DNA of 64,000 nt. It comes from CBDDBH01 sp965225625 (GTDB lineage Bacteria; Pseudomonadota; Gammaproteobacteria; JADZEE01). Position numbers and translations under genes: made by a program. Location of the stretch: NCBI GenBank assembly GCA_965225625.1, contig CBDDBH010000025.1:1-64000 (forward strand), given 5' to 3'. This document shows, in pieces, positions 25,723 through 35,226 of the stretch. Positions within the stretch are counted from its first letter, which is position 1; every line of letters starts with the position of its first letter. The notes beneath the pieces were generated by a model. That model ran no database searches, had not been told where the DNA came from, and saw only the letters and a list, made by a program, of their open reading frames with translations.

Positions 25723-25979
25723 CACATTTCCACCAACGTTCGAGTAAAATCAGGGTACCCCAATGATCATAGATAAATCCAATAGTTTTAGGGGGTTAAG
25801 TACCTGAATTTACTTGGGCTTACTTTGTCGAGGTCGCGATCATGGGCCTCCGAAGCCAGAGGTCGCAGGTTCGAATCCTGCAAGGCGCGCCATACCACCA
25901 TGAACCTTACAGCCAGCCATCCCTGGCGAGACTTTCGCGACATCGCTGCAGACCTGCCCGGCCATCCCTGGCCGGGGCA
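25716..25979. repeat. Attachment-region repeat, copy A
   Basis: Spans the first codons and upstream region of the integrase, the tRNA-Arg 3' end and about 90 bases beyond. It aligns along its length with 27568-27810 (shared blocks include GTTCCATCACAT, AATCCAATAGTT, GGCGCGCCATAC and CTGGCGAGACTTTCGCGA with scattered mismatches). Copy A has the better-preserved tRNA sequence. Confidence 0.75.
25843..25892 (+). other. 3' half of tRNA-Arg(CCG), integration-site remnant
   Basis: Reads from the anticodon loop CTCCGAA through the T arm GCAGG-TTCGAAT-CCTGC to AAGGCGCG-CCA, matching the 3' half of tRNA-Arg with anticodon CCG. The 5' half (acceptor strand GCGCCTT and D arm) is absent upstream, so this is not a functional tRNA but the attachment-site copy left by integration. 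The intact gene is expected at the far end of the island, outside the window. Confidence 0.75.
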
Positions 25980-26082
25980 GACATATGCGCCTGCTATGTC
26001 TGCATTTCTGCCATCCATGGCGGTCACGCTCGCTCGGCTGCGAATGTTCACTGGACATTCGGTCCTCGCTCGCCGAATTAAA

Positions 26083-27411
26083 CTAAGTTTTCACTTCAGC
26101 GGTTTGCGGCACAGCATCCAAACTGGGTGATTTCAACATCAGCAAGGCAACAACTCCAATAAAGTAAGGGATGCTGAAAATTAGGAAATACATCTCTCTT
26201 GCTAACCCCAAGCCGATCAAAAAACCAGCGACAACCGGGCTTATTACGCCGCCTATCCTGCCGATCCCTGTCGTCCATCCAACGCCAGTTGATCTCGATT
26301 TCAGATTAAACAGGCGGGCTGCAACGACATAGTTACCTACGCTCGCACCAAAAAAGAAGACGCCTATAAACAGACTAAGAATTCCAAGCACAAGCGCGTT
26401 AGCCGGTGATAAGCCAAATATGATCAGTAAGGCTGCGCAAGCTAAGTAGAAGGAAAGGAGTAGCTTTCGTATCCCGACTACAGATGAATAGTAACCGAAA
26501 GCAACGATACCAATCGCAGCACCTAAATTAAAGATAACACTGATGTATATCGCCTTAGCCAACGGAATGCCCGCATCCACAGCAATTTTGGGCAACCAGT
26601 TTTGTATAAAGAAAAGACCGAATAATGAAATGAAGGCACAAATCCAAAGTAACGGGGTCCATTTTAGCAAGTCACCTTCGAACAAACCTTTAATCCCAGA
26701 CTTGCCTACAACTTCCGCTTTGTTTTCTGGCCACGCTTGTAAGGGCGGGCGATTCATCCGTTCAAGAATACGATTCACCTTAAGCAGCTCATCCTTTGAG
26801 CCCTTCACTAGCATAAATTCAAGGGATTCCGGCAGAAGAAAATAACTAACCAACCAGATAATAGCTGTGAGCGTCCCGGCAACGAGGAAGACAGACTGCC
26901 AGCCGAAATTTTCCAAGATCGCCGCTGTTACAACACCACCGAGGACCCCACCTATGGGCGCCGAAACGTGCATTACGCTAACGGTAAAGTTACGGTGCCT
27001 GTCAGGGGAAAACTCAACGATGATACTGGTCATGCAGGGCAACATACTGCCTACACCTAGGCCCGTAAAAAACCTCAATATAATGAGTTGAGTAGTGCTG
27101 TTAGCAAAGGCGGTTAAAAAGGTAGCAACAGTGAGTATGCCCACGGAGATTAATATAAGGCGTCGTCGTCCATAATAATCACTGAGTGGCGCAATAAATA
27201 AGGATCCCAATACCATACCCAGGAAGGCGGCTGAAAGTATAAAGCCCAGTATTTCGGGTGACAGGGACCATTCATCAGAGAGCACCGGCGCTACAAACGA
27301 CATGGCAAATAGGTCGAAGCCATCGAATAGGGTAAGGAAGATACATAATCCAATAATCTTGTACTGGTAAGGTGATAGTCTTTGCGCATCTACCAGTTGA
27401 ATCGCAACCAC
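26083..27411 (-). CDS. MFS transporter, aromatic acid:H+ symporter type
   Basis: 442 residues with 12 predicted membrane spans. The loop between spans 2 and 3 has the MFS signature in FIAPLSDYYGRRRLI, and FDGFDLFAMSFVAPVL in span 1 carries the DGFD-type motif of the aromatic acid/H+ symporter (AAHS) group such as PcaK and BenK. It would import an aromatic or small organic acid across the inner membrane. AGGAGA lies upstream of the GTG start. It is bounded by the two attachment-region repeats and is less GC-rich than its neighbours, so it was probably acquired separately; it could feed the oxygenase cluster. Confidence 0.82.
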   Translation of the reverse strand: MVAIQLVDAQRLSPYQYKIIGLCIFLTLFDGFDLFAMSFVAPVLSDEWSLSPEILGFILSAAFLGMVLGSLFIAPLSDYYGRRRLILISVGILTVATFLTAFANSTTQLIILRFFTGLGVGSMLPCMTSIIVEFSPDRHRNFTVSVMHVSAPIGGVLGGVVTAAILENFGWQSVFLVAGTLTAIIWLVSYFLLPESLEFMLVKGSKDELLKVNRILERMNRPPLQAWPENKAEVVGKSGIKGLFEGDLLKWTPLLWICAFISLFGLFFIQNWLPKIAVDAGIPLAKAIYISVIFNLGAAIGIVAFGYYSSVVGIRKLLLSFYLACAALLIIFGLSPANALVLGILSLFIGVFFFGASVGNYVVAARLFNLKSRSTGVGWTTGIGRIGGVISPVVAGFLIGLGLAREMYFLIFSIPYFIGVVALLMLKSPSLDAVPQTAEVKT

Positions 27412-27567
27412 GTGAGTTTCTCCTGCTATTAGTTATTTTGACCCTTTGCGTAATCGTGCTGATAGATGTTAGAGCTCCGACAAACGGTGTTTTGCTTTAC
27501 ACACGTCCAAATATCGACACAGTGTATCGCGCTTCGCCCCCTTGCTTTTGGGGACACATCGCGCCCA

Positions 27568-27810
27568 GTTCCATCACATCTTCACCAATGTTTCGGGTAA
27601 AATTTAGTCTGGCCCAATGAACGTGACAAAACCCAATAGTTATATGGCTGAGGGGGATTTGCCTGGGTAATCGCGCGATCAAGGGCCTGCGAGTCCCCAG
27701 GCTGCAGGTCTAATCTCTGCAAGACGCGCCATACAAACATGAATATGACTACCCGCCATCGCTGGCGAGATTTTCGCGATCCCGCCACTGACCAGCCTGG
27801 CCATCCGTTG
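27568..27810. repeat. Attachment-region repeat, copy B (degenerate)
   Basis: Diverged copy of 25716-25979. It starts with GTTCCATCACATC, which includes the ATG-GAA start of a lost integrase on the minus strand, continues through the CCCAATAGTT block, a decayed tRNA-Arg 3' end at 27683-27731 (T loop now TCTAATC) and CGCTGGCGAGATTTTCGCGA. No integrase gene follows; only about 25 codons of an unrelated frame do. It marks an older integration at the same site. Confidence 0.72.
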
Positions 27811-27861
27811 CCGGGCGCTCGCTCGGCTCGAGTCCGAGCGGGGCGCTCTTGAAAAACTTCC

Positions 27862-29686
27862 ATGCATAACGACGTCGTCCTGGTCCTGGTTTTAATCGCC
27901 TTTCTCGGGATTGGCGCACAGTGGTTCGCCTGGCGTTTTCATATTCCGGCTATCGTGTTGTTGGCAGCAGCAGGCCTCATCGCGGGGCCGGGGCTGGGCT
28001 TGTTGCACCCCTCGGCGGTGTTTGGTGATCTGCTGCGTCCCTTTATACAACTTGGCGTCGCAGTGATCTTGTTTGAAGGTGGATTAAATCTGCGCATCCA
28101 CGAGTTGAAGGAAGCCGGTAGCGCGGTGCGGCGTTTGCTTATATTTGGCATTCCACTGGCGTGGGTTTTTGGCAGTGCTGCGGCGTATTACATCGGTTAC
28201 CTGTCATTACCGGTGGCGCTGCTGTCCGGTGCAATCGTCGTCGTTACCGGGCCCACGGTAATCATGCCGTTATTGCGCCAGGCAAAACTACGGCAACGGC
28301 CAGCGTCTCTGCTCAAATGGTAGGGTATTGTCAATGATCCTCTCGGCGCCCTGCTCGCTGTTCTGGTGTATGAGTATTTTGTCCTTTCTGGTACTGGCGG
28401 TGTAGTCGGCGAAGTTGTCGCTGGCTTAGTGTGGAGTTTGATCACGTCCGCGTTTCTGGGCTTTGGTGGCGGCTATCTGTTGGCACAGGCGTTTCGGGCC
28501 GGCTACGTACCGGAGTTTCTGAAGGGCCCGATGATGTTGGCCATGGTGGTGCTCGTTTATGGCCTTGCAAATGTGCTGCAGGACGAAGCCGGTCTCCTTG
28601 CAACAACGACGTTGGGGATAGTCATTGGTAACGCCAGGCTGGCAAGCATCGATGAGCTGCGGCGTTTTAAGGAGTCCATTACGATACTTTTGGTATCGGC
28701 CGTGTTTGTGATGCTAACAGCAGATCTCGATCCGAAGACACTCGCGCAGTTAGATTGGTCCAGTGCGGCCTTGTTGTTGACGGTCATTTTCGTAGTGCGA
28801 CCGCTGACAATCATGTTGGCAACTATCAATGCTGGTCTAGAGCTGCGTGAACGAATTTTCATTGCGTGGATTGCGCCGCGAGGCATCGTCGCTGCCGCGG
28901 TTGCCGGTGCGTTTGCCCCGGGGCTTACGGAAATGGGCTTTTTAGGCGCTGAGAAGCTCGTTCCGCTTGTGTTCACCCTGATATTGCTGACCGTTATGTT
29001 GCATGGGTTCAGCATCGGCTGGCTTGCGCGCCGCTACGGTTTGGCCGCCTCGCAAAACAACGGTGTACTGCTGGTAGGGGAGTCTCCCTGGAGCCTTGAG
29101 TTAGCTCAAGAGCTCAAGAGCTCAAGAGCTCAAGGCGCTAGGCGTGCCGGTGATCCTGGCGGACTCTTCCTGGCACCGATTGCGCCCTGCACGTCTTGCC
29201 GGTGTTGCTGTGTACTACGGCCAGATCATCTCAGAATCGGCCGAAGCGTCGCTGGAGTTAAACAACATCGCATACCTGTTCGCGGCCACGGACAACGATG
29301 CGTATAACGCCCTCGCGTGTACGCGGTTCGCGAATGACTTTGGGCGCAATAGTGTGTTTCAATTACCGACCCTGGCGGCCGAAGACGATCCCAAGGGTCT
29401 GAGCCCAACATTGCGAGGCAACCTTGTCATCGGCGACCGTGCCATCTACGAGGAATTGTTACGTGCTTACTTTCAAGGTTGGCAATTTCAAAAGACCCGC
29501 TTAACCCCAACCTATACGTTCGAGAATTATTGCGCAGACTACGACGACGTTCTCGTGTTCATGTTGTTACGACCCGACGGACAACTGCGTTTCAACACGG
29601 TGCGCAGTCCCTTGGAACCGAAAGCGGACGACACAATATTGGCATTCATGCCAGAGCGAACAAAAGTACAAGATCCGCCCGTATGA
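27862..29686 (+). pseudogene. CPA-type cation:proton antiporter with RCK-like tail, two disruptions
   Basis: The frame encodes an NhaP/KefC-type transporter: IAFLGIGAQWFAWRFHIPAI, then ILFEGGLNLR, VVTGPTVIMPLLRQ and, past the first break, GIVNDPLGALLAVLV and WIAPRGIVAAAVAGAFAP. The tail after about 29060 is a TrkA-N-like nucleotide-binding domain. Two lesions occur: an in-frame TAG at 28321-28323 where the family has glutamate (KW-stop-GIVNDP), and a +16-base expansion of an 8-bp repeat at 29103-29134 that shifts the frame so the tail continues from ALGVPVILADS. Otherwise it is full length (about 600 codons), so decay is recent. Confidence 0.85.
29103..29134 (+). repeat. Tandem 8-bp repeat (AAGAGCTC)x3 causing a frameshift
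   Basis: Three perfect units occupy 29108-29131, flanked by partial units AGCTC and AAG. With one unit the reading frame runs correctly as AQELKALGVPV; three units add 16 bases and shift it. Four units would be in frame again, so slippage could switch the frame on and off. Confidence 0.85.
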
Positions 29687-31158
29687 AGGATCTCAACGAA
29701 CTGGAGCTGTTGCTCAAGTCCAAGACTCCGCTCATTGTCGTGGAAACCCACGAAGAGCGTCGCGTGCTGATTCTATTGATTCAAATTGCGCTAAAGCTAA
29801 TGCACCCGCTGTTCAGGTGGACCGCAACCGACGGTTTACAACGTGCCGATCTGGAGATGGAAGCGCAGCGGATGAATTCGCGTCCGGAGGATGTGCTGGG
29901 GCACATCAAAGCGACCACGTTCGACGGTATTTATGTGCTGATGGATTTTCACCCGTATTTGGATGAGCCGTTAAATGTCCGTCAGCTCAAAGACATCGCA
30001 TTGCGGCGGGACGTAACGCAAACCATCGTGTTGGTATCGCACGAACTTAAAATTCCGCCGGAGATGCAGCCTTTCTGTGCGCGTTTCGAATTGTCAGTAC
30101 CCGATGCTGAAACTTTGGAACGTATCGTTCGCGAGGAGGCGCGCGATTGGGCACAAGCGAACACCTCCCGCCGCATATCGACAGATCGCGCGACGCTAGA
30201 CCGAGTCGTTCAGAATCTACAGGGGTTGTCCCTGGAGGATGCCCACCGCGTTGCGCGCGCGGCGATCTCAAACGACGGGACATTGTCCGAAAGTGACTTG
30301 GATGACATTCAACGCGCGAAATTCGAGTTGTTGAGCCAAGAAGGCGTGCTGGATTTCGAACCGGATACCGCTGCGTTTTCGAATATAGGCGGCTTGGATA
30401 GCCTAAAGCAGTGGTTGGACATCCGCTCGTCGGTATTTACCGGCAAGGTCTCAGTGCCGGGACTGGATCGGCCCAAAGGGATAGTGCTACTGGGTGTTCA
30501 GGGATGCGGTAAGAGTCTCGCAGCAAAAGCGGTCGCCGGCGTTTGGGGGGTACCCTTGCTAAGACTCGATTTTGGCTCTTTGTTCAATAAATTCTACGGT
30601 GAAACCGAGCGCAATTTGCGCGAGTCACTGAAAACTGCGGAGGCGATGTCGCCGTGTGTACTGTGGATCGATGAAATCGAAAAAGGAATTAGTACCGACG
30701 ATACGGATGGTGGTACCTCACGCCGGGTTTTGGGAACGTTTTTGACCTGGATGGCGGAGCACCAAGGTAATGTTTTCATCGTAGCCACTGCCAACGAAAT
30801 AGAGGCACTGCCGCCGGAATTGGTCCGCAAGGGCCGCTTTGATGAGATTTTTTTCGTTGACCTTCCCGATCCGGAAACGCGCGAGGAGATCCTTAGCATC
30901 CATTTGCAGCAACGACAGCTGGACGCGGATACGTTTGCAATTGACTCGCTGGTGCAACAGTGCGACGGGTTTTCCGGTGCCGAGATCGAACAGGCGGTGG
31001 TTTCAGCGATGTACACGGCACACGCCCAAAATTGCCAACTCGGATCGGCCCATTTGATGGAAGAGATGGCGCGAACCCAGCCCCTTTCGGTGGTCATGGC
31101 CGAGCGTATAGAGCGGCTGCGGGATTGGGCCAGCGGCCGGACCGTCCCGGCCCACTGA
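29683..31158 (+). CDS. AAA+ ATPase, Ycf46-like
   Basis: 491 residues from the ATG at 29683, whose ATGA overlaps the antiporter stop; an upstream extension to 29479 merely reads through that gene. Residues 1-220 form the family-specific N-terminal domain (LLLKSKTPLIVVETHEERRV). The AAA module has Walker A GVQGCGKSLAAKAV near 270, Walker B CVLWIDEIEKG near 325, sensor FIVATANEIEALPPEL and arginine finger VRKGRFDE. Such ATPases are cytoplasmic and poorly characterised; cyanobacterial Ycf46 is linked to inorganic carbon use. Overlap with the antiporter gene suggests the two were cotranscribed. Confidence 0.85.
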   Translation: MKDLNELELLLKSKTPLIVVETHEERRVLILLIQIALKLMHPLFRWTATDGLQRADLEMEAQRMNSRPEDVLGHIKATTFDGIYVLMDFHPYLDEPLNVRQLKDIALRRDVTQTIVLVSHELKIPPEMQPFCARFELSVPDAETLERIVREEARDWAQANTSRRISTDRATLDRVVQNLQGLSLEDAHRVARAAISNDGTLSESDLDDIQRAKFELLSQEGVLDFEPDTAAFSNIGGLDSLKQWLDIRSSVFTGKVSVPGLDRPKGIVLLGVQGCGKSLAAKAVAGVWGVPLLRLDFGSLFNKFYGETERNLRESLKTAEAMSPCVLWIDEIEKGISTDDTDGGTSRRVLGTFLTWMAEHQGNVFIVATANEIEALPPELVRKGRFDEIFFVDLPDPETREEILSIHLQQRQLDADTFAIDSLVQQCDGFSGAEIEQAVVSAMYTAHAQNCQLGSAHLMEEMARTQPLSVVMAERIERLRDWASGRTVPAH

Positions 31159-31209
31159 GCAACAGTGGGTCTGCAGCGTATCAGGTGTTGTTACTTTGGA
31201 CGCTCGCCA

Positions 31210-31881
31210 CTATCGCGCTGCGCGCTGGTTCGCGCTCGCGGCGGCCGCCTGCTCCGCCGATTCCTCGCGCTCTTTATCGACCAGACGATCAATAACCTTC
31301 ATTAATTGATCAAACCCTCCGGCCATGGTTCCGGAAGAACGGTATTTTCCATTGATTATGACGGATGGAACTCCGGCAATGCCGTATTCGCGGCTCATGG
31401 TCTTTGCCTGGCGTGTTTTCGAGTCTATGGCGAAGGAATTGTAAGTACTGTCGAATTTGTCCCGCGCGACGCCCTGCTCGACAAAGAAGTCCGCCAGGGA
31501 TTTCTGATCCGTCACCTGCCGATGTTGTTTATGTAGGGCCTGAAAAAGTGGCGAATGGATTTTATCGAGCACGCCCAGTGTCTCCGCCGTGTAATAGGCA
31601 CGCGCGTGAGGCACCCAATCATTGCGGAATACGCCAGGCATACGACGAAACTCGACATCATCGGCTTTGCTACTCAACCATTTTTCCAAGAAGGGTTCGA
31701 AGTGATAGCAGTGCAGGCATCCGTACCAGAATATCTCGAGCACCTCGATCTTATCTCCGCTTTGTACAGGTTGTTGCGGCACTAACTTCTCGTAGTGTTG
31801 GCCCTCAACGTAGGCTTCCTGGGCAGCGACGTCGGCAATGCCGATACTGAATGCCAGAGCAATAAATAAAGTCCGTATCAC
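31210..31881 (-). CDS. Thiol:disulfide interchange protein, DsbA family
   Basis: 223 residues from the GTG at 31881, with GGAGGT upstream and a signal peptide (MIRTLFIALAFSIGIADVAAQ). The thioredoxin fold has the active site FWYGCLHCYHFEP, a CLHC in place of the usual CPHC, and the cis-proline loop GIAGVPSVIING. It oxidises cysteine pairs in exported proteins in the periplasm. Position directly downstream of ccsB fits cytochrome c maturation, where haem-binding cysteines must be handled. An upstream extension to 31977 overlaps ccsB and is not a signal sequence. The C-terminal tail is alanine-rich. Confidence 0.9.
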   Translation of the reverse strand: MIRTLFIALAFSIGIADVAAQEAYVEGQHYEKLVPQQPVQSGDKIEVLEIFWYGCLHCYHFEPFLEKWLSSKADDVEFRRMPGVFRNDWVPHARAYYTAETLGVLDKIHSPLFQALHKQHRQVTDQKSLADFFVEQGVARDKFDSTYNSFAIDSKTRQAKTMSREYGIAGVPSVIINGKYRSSGTMAGGFDQLMKVIDRLVDKEREESAEQAAAASANQRAAR

Positions 31882-31918
31882 TTTAGCTTTACCTCCAAAA
31901 TAGTGTCCGATTGCAAAA

Positions 31919-33094
31919 TCAAAGCTCTCCGTAGGAATGCAATCCCGACAAGAACATGTTGACGCCGAGGAACGCAAATAAGGTTATGAACAGGCCGATA
32001 ACCGACCACCACGCCATCGGTACTCCATGCCATCCTTTGGAGATGCGCATGTGCAACCATGCCGCGTAATTCAACCACACGATTAGCGCCCACGTTTCCT
32101 TGGGATCCCAGGACCAGTAACCGCCCCATGCCTCCGCGGCCCATAGCGCGCCAAGAATCGTTGCCACGGTAAAAAAGGCAAAGCCCAAGCCGATAACGCG
32201 ATACATGATGTTATCGAGCAAATCGAGATCTGGCACCGTTGTGGCGATGATTCCAGCCGGCGCAATCGGCGTGCGCCAGGCGCGCAGCAAGTACGCCGTT
32301 CCTATCATTGCCGCCAGCGCGAAGCAGCCGTAGCCGATAAAATTCGCCGGGACATGGATCTTCATCCAGTAACTCTGCAGAGCGGGCACCAGGGGCTGTA
32401 TCTCGTGGGCGCCGCGATCGAAGCTATACCATAACAAGAACGCGACGGCGGCCGAGATGATGGGCAGCGCAAATGCGCCCAATGCGCGCGTTTGATAACG
32501 CCGTTCGTAGTGTAGGTAGATGAGGGCCGTGATCAAACAAAACAAAATGAATACCTCGTAAAGATTACTCACTGGAATGTGTCCAATGTCCTCGCCCAGT
32601 AAGTAAGACTCATGCCAACGAATGAACATGCCGGCCAGGCCCATTGCAGTTGCCACCCAAGTCAGTCCGCTCGCCGTCTGACCGATGAATTTGGAGCGGC
32701 TTACGAGGTGAGCGATATAGGTCATCGTTGCCAGCACGTATATCGCACTCATCCACATGACGGCCGATTGGCTCGCCAACAGGTATTTCAACCAAAAATT
32801 AGTATCGGCTCGCGCTAAATCGCCTGCGTAGCTGTATAGGGCAAAAAACGTTAAAACCGCAACGGCAATCGTGAGAACGCGGATCGCTGTCCAGCCCCAG
32901 GCCAGAAACAAAATGCCGCCACCGGCGCCAACGAGGATCCCGACTTCATAGCCATCCAGTTCCGGCCAATAATCGAACAGCACGTACGCGGTGCCGGCCA
33001 GCAGCAACATGGCATAGGCCCACGCGAAACCGCGTCGTTGTGGGGGCCGCGCATCGTAGAGGGCGTCAGCGACGTGTTCCTGGGTAACGGCCAT
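31919..33094 (-). CDS. ccsB: Cytochrome c biogenesis protein CcsB/ResC
   Basis: 391 residues, multi-pass membrane protein. The tryptophan-rich haem-handling motif WGGYWSWDPKETWALIVWLNY near residue 310 and flanking histidines identify the CcsA/CcsB-type subunit of the System II cytochrome c synthetase, which carries haem across the inner membrane and attaches it to CXXCH motifs. It lies downstream of the ResB gene on the same strand with a 66-base gap, followed by the DsbA-like gene. Names vary (CcsA or ResC in other organisms). Confidence 0.9.
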   Translation of the reverse strand: MAVTQEHVADALYDARPPQRRGFAWAYAMLLLAGTAYVLFDYWPELDGYEVGILVGAGGGILFLAWGWTAIRVLTIAVAVLTFFALYSYAGDLARADTNFWLKYLLASQSAVMWMSAIYVLATMTYIAHLVSRSKFIGQTASGLTWVATAMGLAGMFIRWHESYLLGEDIGHIPVSNLYEVFILFCLITALIYLHYERRYQTRALGAFALPIISAAVAFLLWYSFDRGAHEIQPLVPALQSYWMKIHVPANFIGYGCFALAAMIGTAYLLRAWRTPIAPAGIIATTVPDLDLLDNIMYRVIGLGFAFFTVATILGALWAAEAWGGYWSWDPKETWALIVWLNYAAWLHMRISKGWHGVPMAWWSVIGLFITLFAFLGVNMFLSGLHSYGEL

Positions 33095-33160
33095 TTGAAT
33101 TTCCGCGATCGAGAATTATGAGATTAGTTTAGCAGTTTGACAGTCCGGCCCGTGAGTTGT

Positions 33161-35164
33161 TCACGGGTCCGTTGACCAGTTTTGTGCAGCCCGTTGCTGG
33201 AGCAGAGCTGATATTTGCTCGCTGAAACCTCGGAATTCCAGGGAAAAATCATGTGGGTGCCTAAGTTGTTGCCCGGCGAGCAAGATCTGGTTGCCTTGCG
33301 GGGTATCTGTTATGTGGCGCCAGATCCGGCGATTTGGGATGTACAGCATCAAGAAAACACCACAAATGAGCAGCGCGAATCCCAGGTAGACAATCGGTTT
33401 GCCGGGTGTGCGCGTAATCTGCAGGCCAGATGCCTCGACGTGCTCGAAATCAACGATTTCAACGAGAAACGGCGAACCATAGAGGTGTAAAACTGCAACC
33501 GCTTGTACCACCTCCTCGAAATATTGGATTTGCTCCGGCGTGAAGTCGCTTGAGCCTGCGTCCGCCACAGTTAATAGGGATGTTGAGTAGATTTCCCACA
33601 GTATGCGCTCGAGCAACTTGACATACGCTTGTTTTGCCGTCTCGCGCTGGCCATCGGGTACCGCCGATTCGACAAATTCGGTAATCGCGTCGTAGCCTCC
33701 GGCCAGGAACAATTGCACCAGCCGGGAAAAGGCTGCCGCAAGACCTGGTTGCGACTCGAGCTTGTCCGCCAATACTGTGCCTAATTCAGGCAGAGCATGC
33801 ACTACGGCGGCTTCGACGATGGCCGCGTCATTAAGTAGCGACTGATAACGTATGAACTCTCCAGCTGAACCGTCATCGTCAACAGGAATGTGTAGATATC
33901 GAAACTCCTCGGCAGGGGAATCTCGCGTGCCGCTGAGAAAATATTGGCGCCCGTCTTTTAGAACCGGATACATATAATTGACGTACTCTTTGGCAATTCC
34001 GGTGGGCCAACGCAGGCGATAGGTCACGCTTGGGCCCCAATCACGAAACTTACGGCCAGACGGATCGTCTTTGGGAAGCGGGTTGACATTGAAGCGCCGA
34101 AAGTCAGTGAGTTCAAGGTCCAAATTTCCGCTGGCGCCTCGCAGCGGAATGGTGTCGTTGATGGCACCGTTCAACGCAAGTGCATTTATCGAGCGAGCGC
34201 CAAGCGGGTGTGCAAGTAATTCCAATTTCGACCCACCGTCACCGAAACTCGCTTGATAGATCGTGTATCCGCGATACTGTAAGGGGTGGTTGACCGCTAT
34301 GGTCTCGACGAGAGTTTCGCCAGAGTCAGGATCATGGATGATCAAATCGCTCTCGAAGGACTTAGGTTGGCCGCTGGGATAGTGTTCCACTCGAAATTGC
34401 ACCAGCTCCACCGCGAACGGCAAATCTTGCACCACATAGCCGTTCGCCACGTTGATAAATGCAGCATCCACGCGTGCACTTTCGGGAATCGAAACAGTTG
34501 CACGGAAACTGCGATTGTCACGCGGCAGTCGACTCGCGGCCGGGATCTGCGACAAGGGGATTTCGCGAGTTTCGATCGCCAGGTTACCGAAGGCATGGCT
34601 TAGCTTGAGCATCAAGCTGCCGTCCACCAGGCCGCCAACACAAATAATCACAATGGCAACATGGGTAAACAGATAGGCGTAGCGATTCATAACCCCGCGC
34701 ATTGCAGCAATACTTGCGCGCCCGTCGACAACACCAACGCGGGTTCGAAAACCGTGCTGCAGTAACCAGGAATCAATGCTGGCCGTTATTTGCGCTAAGG
34801 GTCCCGATTGTTGCCACTCGCTACTACAACGCATTGCCCGTAGCGATGCTTCACCCACATTGGTTTTAAAATCACGCGCCTCGCGCACCATCCGCGGGCC
34901 GTTACGGGCGATACAGGTGCTGGTCGAGACGACCAGAAATCCCATGATGCATAGAAACCAAGTGGACGCATAGACGTCGTAGAGGGCCAGGGCGCGAAAA
35001 ACTTCGTGCCAGAACGGACCAAATTTGATGATGTAGTCCGGATAGGGCTGATTTTGTTGGAGTACCGTTCCAATGACAGAGCCTATAGCGACGCTAACCA
35101 ACAATGTGATCGCCAGGTTCATCGATCCGATGAACCTCAGCCAAGCGCGGACATTAGCCTGCAT
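33161..35164 (-). CDS. resB: Cytochrome c biogenesis protein ResB (Ccs1)
   Basis: 667 residues from the internal ATG at 35164 (MQANVRAWLRFIGSMNLAI); the longer frame to 35215 adds a charged non-conserved leader. Membrane spans near residues 13-35, 60-90 and 165-185 are followed by a large periplasmic domain and a last span (IVYLGFALLICGVFLMLYIP) near 610, ending with a cytoplasmic tail. The order matches ResB, the partner of CcsB in System II synthetase. It belongs to the cytochrome c cluster with cytochrome c4 upstream. Confidence 0.9.
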   Translation of the reverse strand: MQANVRAWLRFIGSMNLAITLLVSVAIGSVIGTVLQQNQPYPDYIIKFGPFWHEVFRALALYDVYASTWFLCIMGFLVVSTSTCIARNGPRMVREARDFKTNVGEASLRAMRCSSEWQQSGPLAQITASIDSWLLQHGFRTRVGVVDGRASIAAMRGVMNRYAYLFTHVAIVIICVGGLVDGSLMLKLSHAFGNLAIETREIPLSQIPAASRLPRDNRSFRATVSIPESARVDAAFINVANGYVVQDLPFAVELVQFRVEHYPSGQPKSFESDLIIHDPDSGETLVETIAVNHPLQYRGYTIYQASFGDGGSKLELLAHPLGARSINALALNGAINDTIPLRGASGNLDLELTDFRRFNVNPLPKDDPSGRKFRDWGPSVTYRLRWPTGIAKEYVNYMYPVLKDGRQYFLSGTRDSPAEEFRYLHIPVDDDGSAGEFIRYQSLLNDAAIVEAAVVHALPELGTVLADKLESQPGLAAAFSRLVQLFLAGGYDAITEFVESAVPDGQRETAKQAYVKLLERILWEIYSTSLLTVADAGSSDFTPEQIQYFEEVVQAVAVLHLYGSPFLVEIVDFEHVEASGLQITRTPGKPIVYLGFALLICGVFLMLYIPNRRIWRHITDTPQGNQILLAGQQLRHPHDFSLEFRGFSEQISALLQQRAAQNWSTDP

Positions 35165-35226
35165 TTTCACCGGATCTCGGAAGTCGTGGGAACGTGAGCC
35201 GGCGTCGCCGGCCACTGGGCCGGTCG

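Noticed and set aside
25788..26058. Open frames on the minus strand over the tRNA-Arg remnant
   Set aside because: Translations such as MARLAGFEPATSGFGG are well-known artefacts of reading tRNA sequence antisense; the region is an attachment site, not a gene.
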